Below are positions 33,506-41,620 of a stretch of 64,000 nucleotides of DNA, in pieces. A program made the position numbers and the translations under genes. This DNA comes from Tissierellaceae bacterium (GTDB lineage Bacteria; Bacillota; Clostridia; Tissierellales; Tissierellaceae). Every line of letters starts with the position of its first letter. Position 1 is the first letter of the stretch. The stretch is from assembly GCA_023229175.1 (NCBI GenBank), contig JALNZV010000005.1, positions 1-64,000 on the forward strand, in the 5' to 3' direction. Below the pieces are notes generated by a model. It saw only the letters and a list, made by a program, of their open reading frames with translations. It searched no databases and had not been told where the DNA came from.

Positions 33506-34711
33506 ATGGAAGCTCTGAAATTACTTTTAGTCTTTATAGTTATTATGGTGGTTATGGGGCTCAGGAGGCCATTGTATGTTTCCATTGCCAGTGGAATATT
33601 GGCTACTATAATTTTATATAGGGTTAATATTGTAGATGGAATAAAAGCTATGTATATTTCTGCTGTCAGCCTAGACACCCTTTATTTGATTTTGGCTTTT
33701 TACACCATAACATTTCTGCAAAGGATGCTGGAGGATAGGAATCATCTGATATTGGCGGAAAAGTCTTTAAGCAATCTATTTAATAGCAGAAGGATTAATA
33801 CCATGGTAGCACCATTCGTCATAGGTATGCTCCCTTCACCTGGTGCCGTTTTAATAGCAGGACCAATTGTGGACAAAGCTGGAGAAGATTATGTAACCAC
33901 TAAGGAAAAAGCATTTATAACCACTTATTATAGACATATTTCAGAAAGTTTTATGCCGACTTATGCCCAGATTTTATTGGCAGTAAATTTATCAGGTATA
34001 AATATGACTTACTTTGTGTTGGGAATGATTCCATTGGTTTTTGTATTATTTATTTTAGGATATATATTTTATGTGCGTAAGATACCAAAGGAAACGGGCC
34101 TACCAGAGTCTAAAAATAAAAAGCAAGATATTATAAATATCTTTATTAGCCTTTGGTCCATTGCATTGACAACCATTATAATATTGATTTTCAATATACA
34201 GGTTTACCTAGCTGTAATACCTGTTGCAATACTATCCATACTTTTAAATAAATTTACATGGCAGGAAATAAAACCTATGTTTGCAACGGCATTTGACACA
34301 AAACTTGCCCTAAGCACCATTGTCATAATGATGTTTAAGGGAGTAATATCGTATACGGGAATTATTGAAAATTTACCTGTCTATTTTGCTGCATTGCCAA
34401 TACATTCTGCTTTTATTTTCGCCTTGATTTTTTTGTTTGGCACAATTGTAGCTGGTTCCCAAGCCATGGTAGCCATAGCCATACCCCTTGCCTTTGCCAC
34501 CATACCCTATGGAGGCTTGGCATTACTTATCTTGCTTATGTCCATGAGCTATATAGCTTCCCAAATATCGCCTACCCACATATGTTTGGCCATTGTAACA
34601 GAGGATTTTGGCATTTCCTTCATAGATTTAGTAATGAGTACAATGCCGATTTTGATTTCATTTGTAATTATCAGCATTATTTATAGTTATGCTATATTTC
34701 TTTTATTTTAA
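33506..34711 (+). CDS. DUF401-family membrane protein
   Basis: The 401-residue integral membrane protein has about ten hydrophobic helices, a loop with GMLPSPGAVLIAGPIVDKAG and a conserved-looking SQISPTHICLAIVTEDFG near the C-terminus. These features match DUF401, which resembles citrate/gluconate-type ion transporters and is often called a putative transporter. The start at the ATG 33506 follows GGGGGATTGG. No partner gene helps define a substrate. Confidence 0.83.
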   Translation: MEALKLLLVFIVIMVVMGLRRPLYVSIASGILATIILYRVNIVDGIKAMYISAVSLDTLYLILAFYTITFLQRMLEDRNHLILAEKSLSNLFNSRRINTMVAPFVIGMLPSPGAVLIAGPIVDKAGEDYVTTKEKAFITTYYRHISESFMPTYAQILLAVNLSGINMTYFVLGMIPLVFVLFILGYIFYVRKIPKETGLPESKNKKQDIINIFISLWSIALTTIIILIFNIQVYLAVIPVAILSILLNKFTWQEIKPMFATAFDTKLALSTIVIMMFKGVISYTGIIENLPVYFAALPIHSAFIFALIFLFGTIVAGSQAMVAIAIPLAFATIPYGGLALLILLMSMSYIASQISPTHICLAIVTEDFGISFIDLVMSTMPILISFVIISIIYSYAIFLLF

Positions 34712-34815
34712 GTTTTAAAAATTCCTTTTAGTTTTAAACAATTTTTAGCAAGGATAAAAACATCTAATCAGTAGACAATAAATAAAGAAACAAAAAAACT
34801 GAAAGGAGACTCATT

Positions 34816-35022
34816 ATGGCCTTAAAGAACACATTGAATTTAAGTAATGTAACTCAACAAGAGCTAAATAGCGTTAAAGAAATTGCACTGGGACATTTAA
34901 CTATGAGCAGTAAGTTTTGTTTGTATGAAACTCAAGTACAGGAGCCACAGCTTAAGCAGATGCTTCAACAATCCTGTACAGATGCTAAAACTACTGCTAC
35001 AAATCTAATTAATTCACTATAG
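34816..35022 (+). CDS. Small spore-coat-type protein (CotF-like)
   Basis: This 68-residue helical protein (SVKEIALGHLTMSSKFCLYETQ, then QQSCTDAKTTATNLINSL) resembles the short CotF-related coat proteins of Clostridia. It precedes a second coat-type gene by 11 bp. A strong GAAAGGAGA site lies upstream. Coat function is inferred from family resemblance; expression late in sporulation would be expected, but no SigK promoter was confidently seen. Confidence 0.75.
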   Translation: MALKNTLNLSNVTQQELNSVKEIALGHLTMSSKFCLYETQVQEPQLKQMLQQSCTDAKTTATNLINSL

Positions 35023-35033
35023 GAGGGTAAAGG

Positions 35034-35321
35034 ATGCAAGAAAGAGATATAGTCAATGACCTATTGGTAGGTACAAAAGCCAGTATCAATTCATATACGA
35101 CAGCAATACAAGAGTGTTCAAATCAGCAGCTAAGAACAACACTGCAAACCTTAAGGGACGAAGCAGAACAGATGCAATACCAGTTATTTCAAATTGCAGA
35201 ACAAAAAGGATATTACACGCCAGCACCAGCAGCCAGCACAAATGATATTAATTCCATTAAAACAACTTTGTCATCTGCTGTAAACTCTGCAAATTCTAAA
35301 TCAAATAACTTTAGTTCATAA
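35034..35321 (+). CDS. Spore coat protein, CotF family
   Basis: The 95-residue protein has a helical CotF-type core (ERDIVNDLLVGTKASINSYT, then LQTLRDEAEQMQYQLFQIAE) followed by KGYYTPAPAAS, the Tyr/Pro-rich tail seen in coat proteins, and a Ser/Asn-rich end. It forms a two-gene unit with the preceding small coat gene. Ribosome site AGGAGGG. A terminator follows before the pyr operon. Confidence 0.85.
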   Translation: MQERDIVNDLLVGTKASINSYTTAIQECSNQQLRTTLQTLRDEAEQMQYQLFQIAEQKGYYTPAPAASTNDINSIKTTLSSAVNSANSKSNNFSS

Positions 35322-35328
35322 ATAAAAC

Positions 35329-35368
35329 TTAGGGATTCTATTATAAATTTAGAATCCCTAAAATTTTA
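35329..35368 (+). terminator. Intrinsic terminator of the coat-gene pair
   Basis: A 12-bp stem TTAGGGATTCTA / TAGAATCCCTAA (35329-35340 and 35350-35361) is followed by AATTTT. Confidence 0.85.
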
Positions 35369-35388
35369 AAATAATATGAAAAAATACA

Positions 35389-35417
35389 TAGACTTTTTAT
35401 TTTTTCTGTGGTATTCT
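35389..35417 (+). promoter_or_regulatory. Probable pyr operon promoter
   Basis: TAGACT (35389-35394), a 17-nt spacer and TATTCT (35412-35417), with TGG just before the -10, lie about 20 nt upstream of the attenuator. Confidence 0.5.
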
Positions 35418-35436
35418 ATATAAAATAAATACCTTT

Positions 35437-35516
35437 AATCTAATCCAGAGAGATTAGGAAGGGATTACAGATTAATACCTTTGTATTTTTACGCCTTCCT
35501 ACCAGAAGGCTTTTTT
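35437..35516 (+). promoter_or_regulatory. PyrR-dependent attenuator of the pyr operon
   Basis: The PyrR-binding anti-antiterminator is seen as a TCTAATC..GATTAGGA stem with the conserved CCAGAGAG element (35445-35452). The terminator GCCTTC-CTACCA-GAAGGC (35493-35510) with a T run lies 30 nt further on. AGGAAGG (35456-35462) can instead pair with CCTTCCT (35494-35500), forming the antiterminator. UMP-bound PyrR should stabilise the first hairpin and cause termination. pyrR itself is not in the window. Confidence 0.9.
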
Positions 35517-35563
35517 AAAGCGTAATCCTTTTGAAGGGCAATAGTGCTAAAGGAGGTTTTAAA

Positions 35564-36487
35564 ATGTTAAAAGGAAAACATTTAATTGATCCACAAGATT
35601 TTTCAGTTGAAGAACTAGATGAAATATTTGATTTAGCAGAAGAAATCATTAAAAAACCAGAGGATTTTACAAATGTTTGCGATGGCAAACTATTAGGGAC
35701 TTTATTTTTCGAACCAAGTACTAGAACCAGGTTAAGCTTTGAATCGGCAATGCTTAGATTAGGTGGAAAAGTAGTTGGTTTTTCTGAGCCCAATTCCAGT
35801 TCAGTAGCTAAAGGTGAAAATTTGCCCGATACCATAAGGACAGTGGCGGCTTATACAGATATTATCGCCATGAGGCATCCAAAGGAAGGTGCGCCTAGAT
35901 ATGGCTCCCAATACTCGGATGTACCCCTCATAAATGCAGGGGACGGGGGACATCAACACCCTACACAGACATTGACAGATCTTTTGACAATTAGGGTAGC
36001 AAAGGGAAAGATGACCGATTTAACCATAGGGCTTTGCGGAGATTTAAAATTTGGACGAACTGTTCACTCTTTAATCAAGGCAATGTCTAGATACGAAAAC
36101 GTAAAATTTATACTCATATCTCCCAATGAATTGAAAACGCCTAAATATATTAAGGCAGAGATATTGGATAGAAAGTCCTTAGATTATGTAGAGGTCGAAA
36201 AGCTTGAAGATGTAATAGAACAATTGGATATACTATATATGACTAGAGTACAGAAGGAAAGGTTTTTCAACGAAGCTGACTATATCAGACTTAAAGATAG
36301 CTATATATTAGATAATGCAAAACTAAAGACTGCCAAGGATGACCTAACAATTCTTCATCCGCTTCCTAGGGTAAATGAAATAAGCATGGAAATAGATAGC
36401 GACCCAAGGGCATGGTATTTTAAACAAACAAAGTATGGGATGTTCGTCAGAATGGCACTAATAGCAAAACTTTTGGGGGTGAGATAG
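35564..36487 (+). CDS. pyrB: Aspartate carbamoyltransferase catalytic chain
   Basis: This enzyme condenses carbamoyl phosphate with aspartate, the first committed step of UMP synthesis. The 307-residue protein has the carbamoyl-phosphate motif FEPSTRTRLSFE, HPKEGAPRYGSQYSD, DGGHQHPTQTLTDL and HPLPRVNEI. The ATG at 35564 is preceded by AAAGGAGG. It pairs with the regulatory subunit gene that begins at the next base after its stop. Transcription is controlled by the upstream PyrR attenuator. Confidence 0.97.
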   Translation: MLKGKHLIDPQDFSVEELDEIFDLAEEIIKKPEDFTNVCDGKLLGTLFFEPSTRTRLSFESAMLRLGGKVVGFSEPNSSSVAKGENLPDTIRTVAAYTDIIAMRHPKEGAPRYGSQYSDVPLINAGDGGHQHPTQTLTDLLTIRVAKGKMTDLTIGLCGDLKFGRTVHSLIKAMSRYENVKFILISPNELKTPKYIKAEILDRKSLDYVEVEKLEDVIEQLDILYMTRVQKERFFNEADYIRLKDSYILDNAKLKTAKDDLTILHPLPRVNEISMEIDSDPRAWYFKQTKYGMFVRMALIAKLLGVR

Positions 36488-36916
36488 ATGTTGAATATAA
36501 ACAGTATCACAAAGGGAATAGTAATAGACCATATAAAACCTGGCTATGGTATTATGATATTTGAATATTTAAAATTAGATAAGGCAGATTTTACAGTAGC
36601 CCTTATAATGAATGCAACTAGCAAGAAATATGGGCGAAAGGATATAATAAAGATAGAAAATGAGCTAGATATTGATTTAGCTATGTTAGGATTTATAGAT
36701 CCAAATATTACGGTAAATATTATCGAAAATGAAAAGATAACTGAAAAAATAAATCTATCTTTGCCAGATAGAGTAGAAAGCATAATAGAATGTAAAAATC
36801 CTAGATGTATCACTTCTGTTGAAAGGGGAATAACTCACAAATTTGTATTAATCGATGAAGATAAGGGTATCTATAAATGTGAGTACTGCGACCAGATTTA
36901 TTCTTGGGAGGGATAG
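36488..36916 (+). CDS. pyrI: Aspartate carbamoyltransferase regulatory chain
   Basis: This is the allosteric subunit of 142 residues that binds nucleotides and docks to PyrB through zinc. The N-terminal nucleotide domain starts INSITKGIVIDHIKPG. The C-terminal zinc domain has four cysteines in CKNPRC and CEYCDQIY. Its presence means the enzyme is probably a PyrB6I6 complex under CTP/ATP control, unlike the unregulated Bacillus enzyme. The gene is directly abutting pyrB and is followed by pyrC. Confidence 0.96.
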   Translation: MLNINSITKGIVIDHIKPGYGIMIFEYLKLDKADFTVALIMNATSKKYGRKDIIKIENELDIDLAMLGFIDPNITVNIIENEKITEKINLSLPDRVESIIECKNPRCITSVERGITHKFVLIDEDKGIYKCEYCDQIYSWEG

Positions 36917-36917
36917 A

Positions 36918-38105
36918 ATGGAATTATTGATAAAAGGGGCAAGGATAGTAGACGAAAACAAAGATTTTACAGGGGATTTATATATTAAAGATGGAAAGAT
37001 AAAAGACTATGGAGTAAAAATTGATTATTCGTGTGAAAGAATAAATGGAGAAGGATTAGTTCTCATGCCTTCTTTCATTGACCTCCACGCACATTTTCGA
37101 GAACCTGGATTTACCCATAAAGAAGATTTATTAAGCGGGAGTAAAGCCGCTCTCAGGGGAGGCTATACTTTAGTCAATTTAATGGGAAATACAAATCCCA
37201 TTAGTTCTTCCATGGATATTGTGGAATACGTCTTAGGTAGAGCAAGGGAATTGGATTTAATAGATATACATCAGGTGGTATCTGTAACTAAGGATTTTGA
37301 CGGTATTACTTTAGATCATCTAGATGATTTAGACGAAAGGGTAAAGTTTATTTCTGACGACGGCGTAGGTATTCAATCAAATATCGTCATGTACAATGCA
37401 ATGAAGAAGTCAATAGAAGGGGGTTTAACTATTATGGTCCATGCAGAGGACAAGGACCTGACCCCAATAGATTATAGGATTTCTGAAAATATCATAACTT
37501 TCAGGGATATTTACCTTTCAAAAGTAACTGGAGCAAGGTTGCATCTATGTCATGTGAGTACTGCTGAGGCCATAGAAGAAATTAGAAGGGCAAAGAAAGA
37601 TGGAATAAACCTTACATGCGAAGTGACTCCCCATCACATATCCTTGTGGGACAACAACTATAAAGTTAATCCACCTATTAGGACAAAAAGGGATGTAGAT
37701 TCAATAATAGAGGGGATAATGGATGGAACAGTAGACGCCATAGCTACGGACCACGCTCCCCACACAAAGGATGATAAGCTCAATGGTTCCCCTGGACTAT
37801 CTGGTTTGGAAACTTCCTTTTCAGTATCCTATACTAGCCTAGTCAAAACTGGCAATATAGATTTGATGAAATTATCTAGATTAATGTCGGGGAATCCTGC
37901 TAGGATAATGGGTGTAAAGAAGGGGAGAATAGAAAAGGGTTATGACGGAGATTTGGTTCTCGCAGACCTAGACAAAGAGTTAGTAGTTGAAGGTGAAAAA
38001 TTTTACTCAAAGGGAAAAAATACTCCATTTGAAGGTATGAAATTTTATGGTGAAATTATAATGACCCTGAAGAGCGGGAAGATAAAATATCCCTTTGGAG
38101 ATTAG
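36918..38105 (+). CDS. pyrC: Dihydroorotase
   Basis: This zinc amidohydrolase of 395 residues closes carbamoyl aspartate to dihydroorotate. Metal ligands are visible in FIDLHAHFREPG, in VHAED and LCHVSTAEAI, and in the catalytic ATDHAPHTKDDK. This is the class I form common in Firmicutes. The ATG at 36918 is supported by GGGAGGG upstream; an upstream in-frame extension overlaps pyrI and is unlikely. The gene starts next to the pyrI stop codon. Confidence 0.96.
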   Translation: MELLIKGARIVDENKDFTGDLYIKDGKIKDYGVKIDYSCERINGEGLVLMPSFIDLHAHFREPGFTHKEDLLSGSKAALRGGYTLVNLMGNTNPISSSMDIVEYVLGRARELDLIDIHQVVSVTKDFDGITLDHLDDLDERVKFISDDGVGIQSNIVMYNAMKKSIEGGLTIMVHAEDKDLTPIDYRISENIITFRDIYLSKVTGARLHLCHVSTAEAIEEIRRAKKDGINLTCEVTPHHISLWDNNYKVNPPIRTKRDVDSIIEGIMDGTVDAIATDHAPHTKDDKLNGSPGLSGLETSFSVSYTSLVKTGNIDLMKLSRLMSGNPARIMGVKKGRIEKGYDGDLVLADLDKELVVEGEKFYSKGKNTPFEGMKFYGEIIMTLKSGKIKYPFGD

Positions 38106-38116
38106 GAGGTGCTATA

Positions 38117-38980
38117 TTGATAATCGATAGACTATATGATGAAGTGCAAAAAAAGGGTAATGTTTGCGTAGGACTAGATACAAAACTAGATTATATTCCA
38201 ACATGGATGAAAGAAAAACATAGGGATTTAGATGAAATAATATTTCAATTTAATAAGACAATAATTGATAGTACAAACGATATAGCTGCAATCTTTAAGC
38301 TACAAATAGCATTTTATGAGGCTTATGGCATCGAGGGCCTACTAGGGTATAAGAAGACTCTGGAATACTTAAGGCATATTGGGGTTCTGACTATCGGGGA
38401 CGTCAAAAGGGGTGATATATCTTCTACGGCGGAGATGTATGCAAGGGCTCATTTTGAGGGGGACTTTGAAGTGGATTTCATTACACTTAATCCTTATATG
38501 GGATTTGATAGTATTACCCCCTATCTTAAGTATTTGGATACTGGCAATAAAGGGATTTTTGTATTGCTTAGGACATCAAATCCAGGAGCTAAAGATATAG
38601 AATACCTAGACGTCAACGGCCAAAGCCTATACTACCACGTGGGGCAGAAGCTTGAAGAAATGGGCAAAGACTATATAGGTAAATCTGGTTATAGTTCCAT
38701 AGGGGCTGTGGTGGGGGGAACCCATACAGAAGAAGCAAGAGAAATTAGAAAAAGGTATAATAATATGTTCTTTTTGATACCGGGATATGGGGCCCAAGGT
38801 GCTACTGGTAAGGACGTAAGCCTATATTTAAATAAAGGGAACGGAGGAGTTGTAAATTCCTCCAGGGGCATAATTACAGCCTACAAAAAATACGAAGACG
38901 GGTCTAGGAATATAAGCAAATATGCAAGGGAAGCTGTACTTAATATGAGGGAGGATATAGGATTTGAAGGACGGTTATAA
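38117..38980 (+). CDS. pyrF: Orotidine-5'-phosphate decarboxylase (type 2)
   Basis: This 287-residue enzyme makes UMP from OMP, the last step of the pathway. The active-site signature IGDVKRGDISSTAEMYA is present, along with DFITLNPYMGFDSITPY and the late VNSSRGIITAY. The length and sequence match the longer type 2 form. The start is TTG after AGGAGGTG. It overlaps pyrK by 17 nt. Confidence 0.95.
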   Translation: MIIDRLYDEVQKKGNVCVGLDTKLDYIPTWMKEKHRDLDEIIFQFNKTIIDSTNDIAAIFKLQIAFYEAYGIEGLLGYKKTLEYLRHIGVLTIGDVKRGDISSTAEMYARAHFEGDFEVDFITLNPYMGFDSITPYLKYLDTGNKGIFVLLRTSNPGAKDIEYLDVNGQSLYYHVGQKLEEMGKDYIGKSGYSSIGAVVGGTHTEEAREIRKRYNNMFFLIPGYGAQGATGKDVSLYLNKGNGGVVNSSRGIITAYKKYEDGSRNISKYAREAVLNMREDIGFEGRL

Positions 38981-39692
38981 AGAAGGGACTATTTATTCAA
39001 ATGATGAAATAAGTCCAAATATATTTGAGGTAATATTAGAGGGGGATTTTCACGGAATTCCAGGACAGTTTTATATGATAAGAGGATGGGAGGCCCTAGA
39101 CCCATTTCTAGCTAGGCCCATTAGCATTGCAGATATAGATAGCGGGAAATTGAAACTCTTATATGAGCTCAAGGGCAGGGGAACCCACATCATATCTAAA
39201 CTAAAAAAAGGAGATAAATTAAGTTTGCTGGGTCCTCTTGGAAATGGTTTTGATTTAAAGGAGGAAGGAAGGATTGCCATAATAACAGGCGGTATAGGTA
39301 TAGCACCAATGTTATATCTGGCAAAGAATTTGCCCGATGAGGTAGACATATATAGCGGTTTTAGAAGCAATGCGTATTTTTTAGATCAAATAAGGCCCTA
39401 TGTAAAAAGTGTAAACATAGCTACGGAAGATGGGACGACAGGACATAAAGGTTTTGTGACTGAGCTATTTGAGCCGTCAAAGTACGATTTGGTATATACA
39501 TGTGGACCCACGCCGATGATGGAGGTAGTCATAGAGATGTGCAAGGGGATAGTACCTGTATATGCTTCCATGGAAAGCCGCATGGCATGTGGGATTGGAG
39601 TCTGCCTTGGCTGTACCATTGAAACCACAAGGGGAATGGAAAGGGTATGCAAAGAAGGCCCTGTATTTAAGGGAGAGGAGGTAGTAATATGA
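38964..39692 (+). CDS. pyrK: Dihydroorotate dehydrogenase electron-transfer subunit
   Basis: This is the FAD/[2Fe-2S] partner of PyrD class 1B, passing electrons to NAD+. The 242-residue protein has the flavin segment ARPISIADID, the NAD-binding GGIGIAPMLYLAK and the C-terminal cluster cysteines in MACGIGVCLGCTIET plus RVCKEGPVF. The start is TTG inside the end of pyrF. It overlaps pyrD by 4 nt. Confidence 0.96.
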   Translation: MKDGYKEGTIYSNDEISPNIFEVILEGDFHGIPGQFYMIRGWEALDPFLARPISIADIDSGKLKLLYELKGRGTHIISKLKKGDKLSLLGPLGNGFDLKEEGRIAIITGGIGIAPMLYLAKNLPDEVDIYSGFRSNAYFLDQIRPYVKSVNIATEDGTTGHKGFVTELFEPSKYDLVYTCGPTPMMEVVIEMCKGIVPVYASMESRMACGIGVCLGCTIETTRGMERVCKEGPVFKGEEVVI

Positions 39693-40585
39693 CTAAGGTG
39701 AAGATTTTAGGAGTGGAACTAAAAAATCCAGTTATAGCTGCCTCGGGGACATTTGGATTTGGGAAGGAGTTCGATGAGTTTTTTTCCATAGATAAGCTGG
39801 GAGGCATATGTTCAAAGGGCCTTACCCTAAATAAAAGCAATGGAAATAAAGGCATAAGGATATACGAAACTCCCGCAGGGTTGATGAACAGCATCGGGCT
39901 TCAAAACCCAGGTGTTGAAGGTTTTATAAGGGATGAATTGCCATTTTTACAAGGCAAGGACACGGTGATTTTCGCCAACTTAGGGGGGCATTCCCTGGAC
40001 GAGTATCTGGAGGGCATAGAGCTATTAAACGATACATCTGTAGATTTTATTGAACTAAACATATCATGCCCAAATGTGAAGGAAGGCGGCATGGCTTTTG
40101 GCATAAAATGCAATACTGCCGAGTCAGTAGTCAAGGAAGCAAAGAAGGTATCAAAAAAACCTATGATTGTGAAATTGTCACCTAATGCGGAGAACATTCA
40201 AGAAATGGCATATACATGTGTGGAGTCAGGTGCAGACGGTATTTCTTTGGTAAATACTTTTAATGCATTGGCTATTGATATTTACAATAGAAGGCCAGTA
40301 TTTAACAACATTACAGCGGGGCTCTCTGGTCCGTGTATAAAACCCATTGCCCTTAGGATGGTATACGAGGTAAGCAAAGTAGTTGATGTTCCAATTTTAG
40401 GCATAGGGGGAATCACAAGGGCAGAGGATGCCATTGAATACATTATGGCTGGGGCGACGGCAGTCCAAGTAGGTAGCGGGAATTTTATAAAGCCAGATAT
40501 TACACTTGACATAATAGCTGGTATAGAAGAGTTTATGGAACGAGAAGGAATTAAATCCTTGGAGGAAATCAGGGGAATAATCTAA
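39689..40585 (+). CDS. pyrD: Dihydroorotate dehydrogenase catalytic subunit, class 1B
   Basis: This 298-residue FMN enzyme oxidises dihydroorotate to orotate together with PyrK. Motifs include NPVIAASGTFGFGKEF, the catalytic loop ELNISCPNVKEGG with the active-site Cys, and GIGGITRAEDAIEYIMAGA. The ATG overlaps the pyrK stop, so the two subunits are made together. The NAD-linked 1B form suits an anaerobe. Confidence 0.97.
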   Translation: MTKVKILGVELKNPVIAASGTFGFGKEFDEFFSIDKLGGICSKGLTLNKSNGNKGIRIYETPAGLMNSIGLQNPGVEGFIRDELPFLQGKDTVIFANLGGHSLDEYLEGIELLNDTSVDFIELNISCPNVKEGGMAFGIKCNTAESVVKEAKKVSKKPMIVKLSPNAENIQEMAYTCVESGADGISLVNTFNALAIDIYNRRPVFNNITAGLSGPCIKPIALRMVYEVSKVVDVPILGIGGITRAEDAIEYIMAGATAVQVGSGNFIKPDITLDIIAGIEEFMEREGIKSLEEIRGII

Positions 40586-40622
40586 GAATAAGGATATAAA
40601 CAATTATAATGGGGGCGAAACA

Positions 40623-41183
40623 ATGGTTATTGATTTACTTAAAGAAACAGATGCTCTTCTCCATGGACATTTTCTTTTGTCCTCGGGTAAGCATAGCGAT
40701 GGATATGTACAATGTGCAAAATTGTTGCAACATCCCGACAAAGCTGCAAAGGCATTATCGGCAGTGGTGGATAAGGTAAAAGATTTAGACATCGACATGG
40801 TAGTTGGACCTGCCATGGGTGGTGTCATTGTGGCCTATGAACTAGGTCGTCAGTTGGGAAAGCCTGCTATATTTACCGAAAGAGAAGAAGGCGAAATGAA
40901 GCTAAAGAGGGGCTTTCATATAGAGAATGGACAAAGAGTTTTAATAGCTGAAGATGTGGTTACAACGGGGAAATCTGCCTATGAGGCAATTAAAGTAGTA
41001 GAGAATCAAGGTGGCATTGTAGTTGGCATAGCTTGTATTGCAGATAGATCCCATGGAGGAATTGAGTACCCATTGTTTCCGGGAACAAAGCTTGAAATAA
41101 AAACTTATGAAAAAGACGATTGTCCCTTGTGTAAAGAGGGATTGCCAATAGAAAAACCAGGCAGCAGAAAAATCAAAGGCTAG
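40623..41183 (+). CDS. pyrE: Orotate phosphoribosyltransferase
   Basis: This 186-residue enzyme attaches orotate to PRPP to make OMP. The PRPP-binding motif VLIAEDVVTTGKSAYEA is present, with HFLLSSGKHSDGYVQCAKL near the N-terminus and a cysteine-containing DDCPLCKEGLPIEKPGS end typical of the family's longer branch. It is the last gene of pyrBICFKDE, 37 bp after pyrD, with its own GGGGGCG ribosome site. A strong terminator follows. carA and carB are not present here. Confidence 0.96.
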   Translation: MVIDLLKETDALLHGHFLLSSGKHSDGYVQCAKLLQHPDKAAKALSAVVDKVKDLDIDMVVGPAMGGVIVAYELGRQLGKPAIFTEREEGEMKLKRGFHIENGQRVLIAEDVVTTGKSAYEAIKVVENQGGIVVGIACIADRSHGGIEYPLFPGTKLEIKTYEKDDCPLCKEGLPIEKPGSRKIKG

Positions 41184-41207
41184 AATTCTAGTCTTTGATT
41201 TTTTTAT
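41171..41207. terminator. Intrinsic terminator of the pyr operon
   Basis: AATCAAAG..CTAG pairs with CTAG..CTTTGATT, followed by a long T run. The symmetric flanks may also serve the convergent 67-residue gene. Confidence 0.92.
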
Positions 41208-41391
41208 CATTTTTATATAGTCCTGAACCTATGTTTTCTGCTTTGTTCTCTACTGTTTCGTTTAGGATTTCACCGTCCGTGCCATACAATAGTTCATTTG
41301 GTATATTAATTGCACTTCCCCTCAGCGGGAATACATCTTTATTTTCGGCAAGGCCAATTTTCCTTGGGTCTCTATTATTTTTTCTATTCAT
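41188..41391 (-). CDS. Small hydrophilic protein of unknown function
   Basis: This 67-residue protein is rich in Asn and charged residues (MNRKNNRDPRKIGLAENKDVF, then a Gly- and Lys-containing tail). It has no membrane segment and no family I recognise. A very good GGAGG ribosome site 8 nt upstream supports translation. It converges on pyrE and its end overlaps the terminator. Small proteins of this kind are often sporulation-linked in Clostridia, but nothing here proves it. Confidence 0.6.
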   Translation of the reverse strand: MNRKNNRDPRKIGLAENKDVFPLRGSAINIPNELLYGTDGEILNETVENKAENIGSGLYKNDKKIKD

Positions 41392-41463
41392 ATCTATACC
41401 TCCTGCTATTTAGTATTTCCAAAACAATACAATATATAGCTATAATATTTAGCACCATACAAA

Positions 41464-41497
41464 TTAATAATATTAATAAATAAATTAATATTATTAA
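41464..41497. repeat. Perfect AT-only inverted repeat upstream of the ABC exporter
   Basis: TTAATAATATTAAT (41464-41477), a 6-nt spacer, and ATTAATATTATTAA (41484-41497) form a perfect 14-bp inverted repeat made only of A and T. It lies 30 nt upstream of a good promoter, where an operator could sit. Confidence 0.8.
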
Positions 41498-41526
41498 AAT
41501 ATTAATTAAATATGTTAAAAATAGTA

Positions 41527-41555
41527 TTGACATTTTTAAACTTTAATATTACTAT
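41527..41555 (+). promoter_or_regulatory. Promoter of the heterodimeric ABC exporter genes
   Basis: TTGACA (41527-41532), a 17-nt spacer and TACTAT (41550-41555) lie about 65 nt before the start codon. Confidence 0.8.
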
Positions 41556-41620
41556 ATCTTTAAATGCATTAAATATAATGATTAATCCTATTGGCCAAAG
41601 GGTTAGAAGGAGGTATGGAT

